NCBI RefSeq assembly: GCF_040412425.1 | Contig: NC_089781.1 | Span: forward strand, 49,293,227-49,357,226 | Length of the DNA stretch: 64,000 nt | Direction: 5' to 3' | From: Macrobrachium rosenbergii | Taxonomy: Eukaryota; Arthropoda; Malacostraca; Decapoda; Palaemonidae | Shown here: piece by piece, positions 56,858 through 64,000 of the stretch | How positions within the stretch are numbered: the stretch's first letter is position 1 | Layout of the letters: each line of letters starts with the position of its first letter | Translations under genes and position numbers: made by a program | Notes under the pieces: model-generated | Told to the model about the DNA's origin: nothing | The model's database searches: none | Seen by the model: the letters and a program-made list of their open reading frames with translations, nothing else

Positions 56858-57660
56858 TTTGGACTCGGAAAAATCTCATTTCATGCCTTCAAACGCCTTC
56901 TGCTGTACTGAAGTCCATCTAAATTTTACATTTTTCTTCAACATATCATACAAGGGAGCTAGCTTAGAAGAAAAATTCTTTACAACCTTGCAATAGTAAG
57001 TAATCATACCTAGAAAAGATTGAACTTCTTCAACAGAAGTAGGACATGGGCAATCTAAAATAGCTTTCAGTCCCTTTGAAGATGGCTTGACTCCTTCACC
57101 TGAGATGTGGTATCCTAAATATTCAATAGATTCAGCCTCCAAAACAGTCTTAGTCTTATTTATTTGTACATTATGTGCTTGCAAAAGTTCCAAAACCTTT
57201 CTTAATCGGTGATCATGCTCCTTTTGGTAGCACCACTTACAATAATATCATCTAAATAAGCAGCTACACCCTCCACATTTGCCAACAGTTGAGAAATAAA
57301 CCTTTGGAAAATACCAGGAGATGAGGACAAGCCAAAAGGTAAACGCTTATATTTAAACAATCCTTTATGAGTATTAATTACTAAGTACTCTTGACTTTTC
57401 TCATCAACAGGTATTTGAAGATAAGCATTCTTTAAATCAATTTTGGAAAAAACTTTCCCTTACCAACAACAGATAACAATTCCTCTATCTTTGGTAACGG
57501 GTACCTGTCACAATGAATTTGTTAATTCAAAATGTTAAAATCTCCACAAATCCTCATTTCAACCTTATTTTCTTTTAATACAGGTACAATAGGAACTGCC
57601 CATTCACTGTGTGATATGGGTTCCATCATTTCATCCGCTACTAGCTTATCTAAGGCATCT
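56858..57660 (-). pseudogene. G1 reverse transcriptase, frameshifted
   Basis: 56876-57193 carries the thumb and connection (ELLQAHNVQINKTKTVLE, IEYLGYHISGEGVKPSSKG, CPCPTSVEEVQSFLGM). Upstream, phases change several times: KENKVEMRICGDFN and SEWAVPIVPV at about 57540-57600, YLDD-type text at about 57240-57260 and FGLSSSPGIFQRF-like text near 57310. All the expected blocks are present in order, so the polymerase is only broken by small indels. Confidence 0.82.
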
Positions 57661-57664
57661 TCAA

Positions 57665-58111
57665 TCATTTTCTTGTAATAAAAGGAACTGTGCGTGCTTT
57701 CATAAACTTTGGGGTAGCATTACCTTTTAAATAAATCTTAGCCAAAACACCAGCAATAGGTTTACTTGAATCTACCAAGTAATTATCTAGCAGCTTTTCT
57801 GCACTCACATTAGCAACCTTTATTACTCTAGTACCTTCATCTATTCCAGCCAGATAAATACCTACTTGCTGCATTAAATCTTTACCACACAAATTTGTAT
57901 TACAAGAATCAACAACATAAAATACCTGAGAAACCTTTGTGCTATTATAAAGTACAGGAGCTAACACTTTGCCCAAGACATCAATTTTCATATTATCATA
58001 ACCTCTTAGCTTTTTATTGCATTGTTCCATATTTAGTTTTAACCTATGTACCAACTCTTTGGTTATAGTAGACACTATAGAGGGATGAATAAATTTGTTT
58101 GTATTTAGCAT
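57665..58111 (-). pseudogene. G1 protease C-terminal part and linker to reverse transcriptase
   Basis: 148 codons. SIVSTITKELVHRLKL and KLRGYDNMKIDVLGKV, followed by VFYVVDSCNTNLCGKDLMQQVG, match the second half of Gypsy aspartic proteases (the ...GYDG.xI...G motif region and the NLLG.D motif). The DTG active site would lie upstream of the first Met and is missing, at or beyond the junction at 58112-58123. The Met at 58111 is therefore not a true start. Confidence 0.75.
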
Positions 58112-58122
58112 TTCCCAACGTT

Positions 58123-58123
<1 letters not shown>

Positions 58124-58171
<48 letters not shown>

Positions 58172-58187
58172 ATTGTCGTTGTGAGTG
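58124..58187 (+). repeat. Left part of a G3 LTR with (GA)n, split by G2
   Basis: TGTGTGTGAGAG (58124) starts a candidate LTR; (GA)n runs 58130-58169; AGTG at 58184-58187 is the target duplication at the G2 insertion. The second part continues at 63073. The start is inferred from the TG...CA rule only. Confidence 0.5.
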
Positions 58188-58607
58188 TGTAAGGTGTCAA
58201 AGAAACGAGCAGGTAAAAGTTACTGCTACTTTATTACAGATCCAGGCAGTTTATATAGCGGCCGACTGACGCCGGCCCGCGAGAGACAATGGAATTGACT
58301 GTGACCTGAGGTCGAAACAATAAACAATAATATGCAGTGAACGAGTACAAATTACAATACAAAACATACAGAACTACAATATGGATACAGTCTTGATGCC
58401 TGTGAATGAAGAAACGTGATACACGCGTGACATTTGTATAAATACGCATAAAGTAAAAATGGTTAAAAATGCGTGACCTGGCACGTTTTAGGCGTGACTA
58501 ATTGAGTTTGAAGAAACTGGGAAGTCACCAAAGAAAACATGCTCAGCGGAGACTTAATTAATGGCGCCGCCGAAACACTATGCTGGCGCCGATGTGGTGA
58601 CTTTACA
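58188..58607 (-). repeat. G2 3' LTR
   Basis: About 96-97% identical by eye to 62648-63072, the main differences being one 5-bp gap near 58415 and scattered substitutions. It contains the complement of AATAAA near 58224. Confidence 0.92.
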
Positions 58608-58628
58608 AATACTCCCCCCCCACAAGAC
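58608..58628 (-). promoter_or_regulatory. G2 polypurine tract
   Basis: On the minus strand GTGGGGGGGAGTATT immediately precedes the 3' LTR; this would prime plus-strand synthesis. Confidence 0.7.
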
Positions 58629-58643
58629 GAGGGACGCGTCTGA

Positions 58644-59012
58644 CTAATCCCTGTATCTGCTGGGATGCTGAAGGGTGCCGCGGCTCCTTAAAGATAACGG
58701 AGGGGTCTCCCGCCTGTGAGGCTGCTGGTTGGGCGGTCCCTTCCTGGGGCGGCCGCGCCTGTGGGGGTGAGGGCGTGCTGGAGTGTGGTTGGGCGGAAGG
58801 GGTGCTGCGTCGCTGTCGGGACTCTCCGACAGAAAGGCGGGCTTTAAGCGGTCTATTGAAACCCAGTCGTCCTTGCCAGGGAGTGCCAGCTGGAACGCCT
58901 TGCTGTTTCGTTCCAGCACGCGGAAGGGTCCCCTGTAGGGCTTGGTTAGTGGTGGACGGACGGCGTCGACTCTGACGAAGACGTGGGTGGCGGATGACAG
59001 CTGTGGCGGCAT
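58644..59012 (-). pseudogene. G2 integrase C-terminal tail
   Basis: 122 codons: MPPQLSSATHVFVRVDAVRP, PLTKPYRGPFRVLERNSKAF, DDWVSIDRLKPAF, then a Pro/His/Arg-rich end. This is the chromodomain-less tail of Mag-type integrases, which contact DNA and perhaps chromatin. It lies one phase from the catalytic core. Confidence 0.85.
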
Positions 59013-59950
59013 GAAGGTGGTTGCTTTGTCGATGTATGAGCGCCTGCAAGGGGCGAACTTGCCGCCATGTCGCGGAGCCTCTGCAGTGATGGGGAGTGGC
59101 GTTCATCCGTCACGAAACTCTCCCGGCACCACGAGGGGTTCCCCATAGGTTTGTTCGGCTGCAGATGGGGTGCCGTCGGCTCTGGAGGCGGTTCTCAACC
59201 CGAGGAGGACCCACGGCAGCTGATGTTTCCAGTCCTCGGCGGTGCAGTGGGCCATGAAGGATGACTTTAGGGACCTGTGGAACCGTTCGACCAGGCCGTT
59301 GGCCGCTGGGTTGTATGCTGTGGTGGTGTGGTGCGTGGTTCCCAGCAGTTGAGCCAGGGCAGACCACAACTCGGAGAGGAAGGCGGGGCCCCTGTCGGTT
59401 GTGATGTGGTCCGGGGCGCCCGGGCGGCTAACCCAACTGGAGAGCAGGGCCTCGGCGCGCGCGCTGGCGGTGGCTTCTTGCATGGGTGTGGCCGGGCCAC
59501 CTCGTCGAACGGTCTACCACCGTGAGGAGGTATCTGGATCCGCCTGATGGGGTAAGGGGGCCCGACGACGTCGATGTGGATGTGGCGGCGGCGCCTGGCT
59601 GTGGGAACTCGCCTACCCCTGACTGCGTGTGACGACCCACCTTACTGGTCTGGCACTGCAGGCACTGTTTTGCCCAGGCCGTGGCGTCCTTTTGCACCCT
59701 GTGCCAGACGAACTTTTTGAAAGCAGTTTGGCCATGGTCCTGCCGGAGGGGTGTGAGAGGCCGTGGAATGATGTCGAATACCTGGCGGCGGCGTGAGGCT
59801 GGAACCAAAGGGCGGGGCTGACCTGTGCTGATGTCGCAGAGCAGGCTGGGGCCTTCGGGGCGAGGGTCACGTCCCGCCACTTGAGGGACGTGATGGCAGT
59901 CTGCGGTATGCTGGGGTTTCTGGGTCAGCGGCCTGTTCTCTGGCAAGGTC
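59013..59950 (-). pseudogene. G2 integrase zinc finger and core, frameshifted
   Basis: 59103-59483 is open: TTDRGPAFLSELWSALAQLL holds the second catalytic Asp, and AANGLVERFHRSLK the Glu. Upstream 59428-59946 in another phase carries QCLQCQTSKVGRHTQ (zinc finger end) and SRYLLTVVDRSTRWP, after the region of the first Asp. It would insert G2 cDNA, leaving 4-bp duplications as seen here. At least two phase changes break it. Confidence 0.82.
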
Positions 59951-61200
59951 CTGGTAATCTATACCAAGCTGCACTGCGTTCAACTCGACTCTGCTACGGG
60001 ATTTTTCTTGCCGGGAGGTACCTGAACAACAGGTAAATTCGGCTATGGCTGAGAGGTGGCGCTGCTGTCTGGAAGACCATTTTCGTGAAGGCGTGGACCA
60101 GTGGCTGATGGTCTGTGAAGATTGTGAAGGTGTCCCCTCCAGGAGGAACTTGAAGTGCCGAACTGCGCGGTACATCGCGCAGAGTTCCCTGTCGAGGTGC
60201 TGTAGCGGGTCTCTGCGGGATTGAACTTCTTGCTGAAGAAGGCGATGGGCTGGGGGCGCTGTTGATGATTTGCTCCAGAACAGCACCGCTTACTGGCGTC
60301 TGTCGTCAGCTGGAGGAGCCTTGGGATCCTGGTGTGCCAAGGCGGTTGCCTTGGTGAGGGCGGCCTTCAGGGAAAGGTCTGCTGCTGGCTGGGTCCCCAA
60401 GACAGGGACTTCGGACCAGTGGCGCGATCCCGATGAACCGTCCTGGACGGCCTTGATGGAGGTGGGTGTGAAGGCTGTCCTACTTTCGATGTAAGAGGGC
60501 GGACGCCTGTCGGAGACACCTCGTGACCCAGGAATTCTGCTTTCTGGCGCCAAGGTACACTTGTCAAAACGGACGACGAGGCCATTCTCTTGGAGGCGCT
60601 GGAGGACTGCCCTGATGTGTCTCTGGTGTTTTCTGTGAGACCTGGAAAATATGAGAATGTCGTCGACACCAGACGCAGAACTTTAGGTCACCCAGGATGC
60701 TGTCCATGAGCCGCTGGAAGGTGGCCCCGGCGTTCCTCAGCCCGAAGGTGGAGAAGGCGAACACATAGGACCCGAAGGGCGTGATGATGGCTGTCTTTGG
60801 TATGTCCTCTGGCGCAACAGGTACCTGAAATAAGATTTAAGAAGGTCCAATTTAGTGAATATTTTGGCCCCGTGAAAGGAGGCCGTGAGGTCCTGCATGT
60901 TGGGTAGGCGGGCTCTGTTGCAATGTTGAGCTGTAGTCGCCGCAGGGTCTCCAGGAGCCGTCCGGTTTCTGCACCATGTGGAGGGGGGCCCATGGACTGG
61001 AGGCTTTCCTGCAGATGCCCATCCGCTCCATCTCCGCGAATGCTTTTTCGCCTCCTGAAGTGCTGAGGGGAAGCTGTATGTGTCGGGGTCCCTTTAGTCA
61101 TTATATGGTGGTATATGCCGTGCTTGGCTGGGGCCCGGGGACTTGGCGGCTCGGGCTGAAATACCTCAGGAACTTTTTGCATACTGGTGGGGGCGACGGT
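59951..61200 (-). pseudogene. G2 reverse transcriptase and RNase H, frameshifted
   Basis: 60564-60764 has FAFSTFGLRNAGATFQRLMDSILG, and in the next phase a VDDILIFSRS-type active site at about 60635-60665. 60688-61182 covers the fingers, in fragments. RNase H is at 59867-60286: QHLDRELCAMYRAVRHFKFL, with an FWSKS start. Most blocks are in different phases. The DNA is GC-rich, unlike neighbouring G1. Confidence 0.78.
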
Positions 61201-61560
61201 GCTGATGGTGGGTCTGGGTCCCGCTGTTAACCCGGCAGGAGTCGGGTGTCGAGGAGAGCACGTCGACTAGCAGGCCGGCCTGCGCCAGAAAATCGTCCCC
61301 AGGAGTGGGGTTCCTTCCGCGACGATGAAGTCCCAGGAGTAACTCTGGCCAAGGATGGAGATCGACAGGGGCCTGGTGCCGTAGGAGAGGATGGGGTTTC
61401 CGTTGGCGGCCGTCAGAAAGCGGCCGGGTCTGGTGTCTGGTTTCGGTCCTCTCTGGATGCTGGGAAGATCGATTTAAAGGCCCCTGTGTCGACCAGCATC
61501 ATCCTGCCGGAGACGGTGTCGCGGACGTAAAAACCTACTGTTTTTGAGGCCCTGGGTTCT
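61201..61560 (-). pseudogene. G2 protease, frameshifted
   Basis: Around 61465-61500 the minus strand encodes LVDTGAFKSIFP in one phase, the aspartic protease active site. Downstream, NGNPILSYGTRPLSISILGQ and then FIVAEGTPLLG follow, matching the flap and the C-terminal ILG/DFL region. It would process the gag-pol precursor. Confidence 0.75.
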
Positions 61561-62412
61561 TCGGCTGCCATGGCGTGTCCTGCTGGCCAAACTCCCGTTT
61601 TTGAACGGGGCGAACGAGCAGGGCGGCAGGCAGTTTTGGGCGTCCTTTCCGAATCACTTGTGGTAGCGACAGAAGCCGGGGACCACCATCTGCTGTGGTT
61701 CGTGGACGTCTGTTGGCGATGGCGTTGACGGGCTGCTGGCTGGGCGGAGCTGACCGGCTGTGTGGCAGTTTTAGCCGCTGAAGCCTTGACGGAGTCTGTG
61801 AGACGTTGCCATCTCTATGAGGTCCTCGACAGGCATGGTGTAGGGGTGAGCGATCTGGTTGCGTGACCTCGGGAGGAGTTGGCGAAGGAAGATTTCCCAT
61901 GCGAGGGTTATCTCCTGCCGCTTCTTTGACCCAAGACTGGTAGTGACAGGAGATCCACGACCATGCTAAGCGTCCCTTGGATTGAGGTCGTGGCGTGGGT
62001 TTATGGCAAGGTCGATAGCACGGGCGGCCCGGCTCGGCGATGGGCAGGGAGCAAGCTTCGAGGAGGAACTTTTTTGTGGTGCTGTATGTGAGGTGTGTGT
62101 TTGGTACTCGCGAGATGAGTTTTCTGTACCACGTCCTCCGGAAGGGCGTTGAGCACTGTGTCGGCCTGTATTCTGAAGTGGCTCTCCACCCTGCGCAGCC
62201 ACATCGATGGGTTCCCCTGCATAAACGGGCGGCAGTTTTACGGTGAGGGCGGCTCACAATTGTGTTGCCCGGCCGTCGGGTGTTCGGGCGCTGGTGTGGA
62301 GTTGGGGAGGGCCTCGATGCAGGGGCGGCGCGGGTGTGATGGGAGGTAGGTAAACCTCCGAGTCCGCGGGGTCCGCCTTTAACTGCATGAAGGAGGGGAT
62401 ATCCGCGTCCAT
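61561..62412 (-). pseudogene. G2 gag, frameshifted
   Basis: Likely start at 62412 (MDADIPSFMQLKADPADSEV, Pro-rich beginning). After a phase change, 62001-62222 reads MQGNPSMWLRRVESHFRIQA, then LNALPEDV, the conserved gag core of Mag-type elements. A further phase reads FCRYHK-type text near 61650-61680, the Cys/His region at the gag end. gag would form the particle. At least three phase changes. Confidence 0.75.
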
Positions 62413-62647
62413 GCTCGCTCCTTTGACCCCTTACTGGAGTGGGGTACTCGCGTCAGTACGCACTTTTGTGCGCTGTGTGGTTCCGCTAGTGACGCTGGTG
62501 GGGTACGCCGACGAGAGTCAGCACGCTCAAACGCTGGTTACAGCGCCGTGTTTAGGCCGTTAAGAGCGTTTTGGAGAAATCCTGGAGCCAAGACTAAGTC
62601 GCCGTGTCGGTCCGTTAATGGCTCTGGGATACTCCGGGGGTCACCAC
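62413..62647 (-). other. G2 leader and primer binding site
   Basis: Untranslated leader between the 5' LTR and gag. The minus strand from 62646 reads TGGTGACCCCCGGAGTATCC, beginning TGG as required to pair with a tRNA 3' CCA. The tRNA species was not assigned. Confidence 0.7.
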
Positions 62648-63072
62648 TGTAAGGTGTCAAAGAAACGAGCGGGTAAAAGTTACTGCTACTTTATTACAGA
62701 TCCAGGCAGTTTATATGGCGGCCGACTGACACTGGCCCGCGAGAGACAATGGAATTGACTGTGACCTGAGGTCGAAACAATAAACAATAATATGCAGTGA
62801 ACGAGTACAAATTACAATACAAAACATACAGAACTACAAAATGGATACAGTCTTGATGCCTGTGAATGAAGAAACATGTGATACACAATGTGTGACATTT
62901 GTATAAATACGCATAAAGTAAAAATGGTTAAAAATGCGTGACCTGGCACGTTTTAGGTGTGACTAATTGAGTTTGAAGAAAATGGGAAGTCACCAAAGAA
63001 AACATGCTCAGCGGAGACTTAATTAATGGCGCCGCCGAAACACTACGCTGGCGCCGATGTGGTGACTTTACA
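62648..63072 (-). repeat. G2 5' LTR
   Basis: Partner of 58188-58607. It drives minus-strand transcription. No TATA box was confirmed. Confidence 0.92.
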
Positions 63073-63398
63073 AGTGGTTCAGTTGTTGGAGTTCGTTTAC
63101 GGCGCTGTCTGTCTGTCTGTCGGGAGTTTTTCGGAATTGGGGAATTGGGAAGTCTTGGGCAGTTGAGGTCAAACCTTGAAAGTGGACGGGGAGTTCGTCT
63201 GTTTTTTTTTGTATTAACATTAATGGTTCACGTGTCTCTTCTTTTTTTTCGTTTGTTGTTGGTGGAGGGTCGGTTTTAAGTTTTTTGTGGTTTTTGTGTG
63301 CTGTGATTGGCGACTGTGGACCTTTATCCATCTCCAGCAACCGAAGATCGGGGTGAGTGTTGTGTGTTGTTTTGTTTGTGGGTTTGAATTCCACCACA
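63073..63398 (+). repeat. Right part of the G3 5' LTR
   Basis: Starts with the AGTG duplication, contains four GTCT units (63108-63121), and ends CCACCACA. With 58124-58187 it makes an LTR of about 390 bp. The end is placed by the primer binding site 7 bases downstream. Confidence 0.55.
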
Positions 63399-63405
63399 TT
63401 ATATT

Positions 63406-63423
63406 TGGCGCCCAACGTGGGGC
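63406..63423 (+). promoter_or_regulatory. G3 primer binding site, tRNA-Lys type
   Basis: TGGCGCCCAACGTGGGGC, 18 bases, is the complement of the 3' end of a tRNA-Lys(1,2) as known from type D retroviral primer sites. It marks the 5' end of a plus-strand LTR retroelement. Confidence 0.8.
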
Positions 63424-63480
63424 AGCTGGTGTTGCAGCTGCAATTGAGATTGGTGGCTGGTAGTGTGACTGAAGAGAAGG

Positions 63481-63789
63481 ATGGAAGAGGAACTGGTGAG
63501 GTTGAGAGAGGAGAATACGTGGTTGAGGGGTGAGAATGAGAGATTGAGGCCTCAGTTGGAGGAGATGGGGGTAATGCTAAGGAGTGCAAAAGAAGAAATG
63601 AAAGAGGAGATGAAAGAGGGGGTGAAAGAGTCTGAAGAAAGAATGGATAAGAAGTTAGAGTCTGCAGTAAGCAGGATGCAGGAAATGATGAAGGGAATGT
63701 TAGGGAGTTCTTTGGAGAAGGGGCTGTTGGAGGCAGGTCCTCTGGAACGTGTGAAGGGGCAAGAGAGAAAGAAAAGGAGGAAGAAGTGA
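63481..63789 (+). CDS. G3 gag-like coiled-coil protein
   Basis: 102 codons, starting 58 bases after the primer binding site: MEEELVRLREENTWLRGENE and then E/K/R-rich heptads (SAKEEMKEEMKEGVKE, ERMDKKLESAVSRMQEMMK) predict a coiled coil; it ends KGQERKKRRKK and a TGA. Downstream another phase continues with charged text (SVSDESDVEIGSKK) to the window end, so the TGA may reflect a one-base shift, or a second frame begins. Position and charge suggest gag; no zinc knuckle is in view. What lies beyond the window is unknown. Confidence 0.6.
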   Translation: MEEELVRLREENTWLRGENERLRPQLEEMGVMLRSAKEEMKEEMKEGVKESEERMDKKLESAVSRMQEMMKGMLGSSLEKGLLEAGPLERVKGQERKKRRKK

Positions 63790-64000
63790 ATGGAAGCGTG
63801 AGTGATGAAAGTGATGTGGAAATAGGAAGTAAGAAACGAGAGAATGAGAGGCAGGGTAAGGAAAAGGGGAATGAAAAGCAAGGGAAGGAACAGAGGGAAA
63901 GTAAGGATAAGTCAGGGGAAGAAGAAGGGAAGAAGGGAAAAGGAAAGGAAACTGGTAAGAAGGGTAAGGAAGTGGGAAAGGTAGGAAAGAAGGGAGAGGG
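63790..64000 (+). other. Purine-rich continuation of the G3 gag region
   Basis: Almost only A and G on the plus strand, encoding Lys/Glu/Gly-rich text in a phase other than that of 63481. Cut by the window end. Confidence 0.45.

Larger units (their letters stand above)
54642..58120 (-). mobile_element. Ty3/Gypsy element G1, pol portion
   Basis: Minus-strand order protease, reverse transcriptase, RNase H, integrase, C-terminal tail, as in Ty3/Gypsy. gag and the 5' LTR are missing; the element stops in protease at about 58112-58123, where another element's LTR appears to begin. A solo LTR of the G2 family sits inside it (55821-56242). Confidence 0.85.
58188..63072 (-). mobile_element. Ty3/Gypsy element G2 (Mag-like), complete with two LTRs
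   Basis: 4885 bp. LTRs of 420 bp (58188-58607) and 425 bp (62648-63072) are in direct repeat, starting TGTAAGGTGTC and ending GACTTTACA. Flanking 4-bp target duplication AGTG (58184-58187 and 63073-63076). Transcription is minus-strand, so the 5' LTR is the right one. A primer-binding-type sequence lies at 62630-62647 (TGGTGACCCCCGGAGT on the minus strand) and a polypurine tract next to the left LTR. gag and pol are present but heavily frameshifted. The integrase tail VRVDAVRPPLTKPYRGPFRVL is typical of the Mag lineage as I recall it. Confidence 0.92.

Noticed and set aside
58775..59525. Plus-strand frames opposite the G2 integrase
   Set aside because: GC-rich antisense frames without motifs; the minus strand holds the recognised integrase.
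1..64000. tRNA, 5S or rRNA genes
   Set aside because: I saw no cloverleaf with A and B boxes, no 5S internal control region and no rRNA core segment; a covariance scan could still find a decayed copy.
1..64000. A previously undescribed multi-gene system (defence, biosynthetic or similar)
   Set aside because: Apart from the unusual boundaries listed above, all coding signal that I can identify belongs to known mobile-element classes, and nothing resembles a cluster of cooperating host genes.

Overview
The window looks like an intergenic or heterochromatin-like stretch of an animal genome, most likely a decapod or other malacostracan crustacean. The basis is the mix of DIRS-type tyrosine-recombinase retrotransposons, Jockey/I-like LINEs, BEL/Pao and Ty3/Gypsy elements, piggyBac relics, long GA and TA microsatellites and a large short-unit satellite; the taxonomic call is inference. 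I find no convincing host protein-coding gene. Almost everything recognisable is mobile-element sequence at different stages of decay, usually with many frameshifts.

Layout. 1-3.4 kb: terminus of a piggyBac-type non-autonomous element, then the ends and a decayed recombinase region of a DIRS-like relic. 3.6-6.5 kb: degenerate piggyBac-type transposase element bounded on the left by a TTAA site. 6.6-7.0 kb: AT-rich simple sequence. 7.49-13.99 kb and 14.33-22.71 kb: two different DIRS-like elements in the same (minus) orientation, each with inverted terminal repeats and an internal complementary region, separated by only about 335 bp. 22.9-28.6 kb: microsatellites, a second piggyBac-type non-autonomous element, unclassified repeats and U6 snRNA-derived fragments (another U6 fragment lies inside the first DIRS element). 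29.1-34.3 kb: a minus-strand Jockey/I-like LINE with ORF1 and ORF2, hit by two MITEs. 34.9-35.8 kb: old ~100-bp repeats. 35.8-42.1 kb: a satellite with a 46-bp unit, whose right edge is strangely blended with the next ~800 bp. 42.1-45.9 kb: piggyBac fragment, (TA)n, a second MITE copy, a LINE ORF1 fragment. 45.9-52.7 kb: unclassified DNA, a ~30-bp minisatellite and a GC-rich possible promoter.

52.7-64 kb is a nest of LTR retrotransposons. A plus-strand BEL/Pao gag-protease fragment abuts a minus-strand Ty3/Gypsy pol (G1). G1 carries a solo LTR of another Gypsy family with a 4-bp target duplication. A 4.9-kb copy of that same family (G2) is inserted, with its own 4-bp duplication, apparently within the 5' LTR of a third, plus-strand element (G3). 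G3 has a tRNA-Lys-type primer binding site and a coiled-coil gag, and runs off the right end.

The points most worth following are: the blended satellite boundary (probably an assembly or polishing artefact, possibly conversion); the textbook DIRS end architecture in two unrelated copies; a canonical A_AAA_AAG heptamer exactly where the BEL gag needs a -1 shift; the group of U6-derived sequences; and the dated nesting of the LTR elements.
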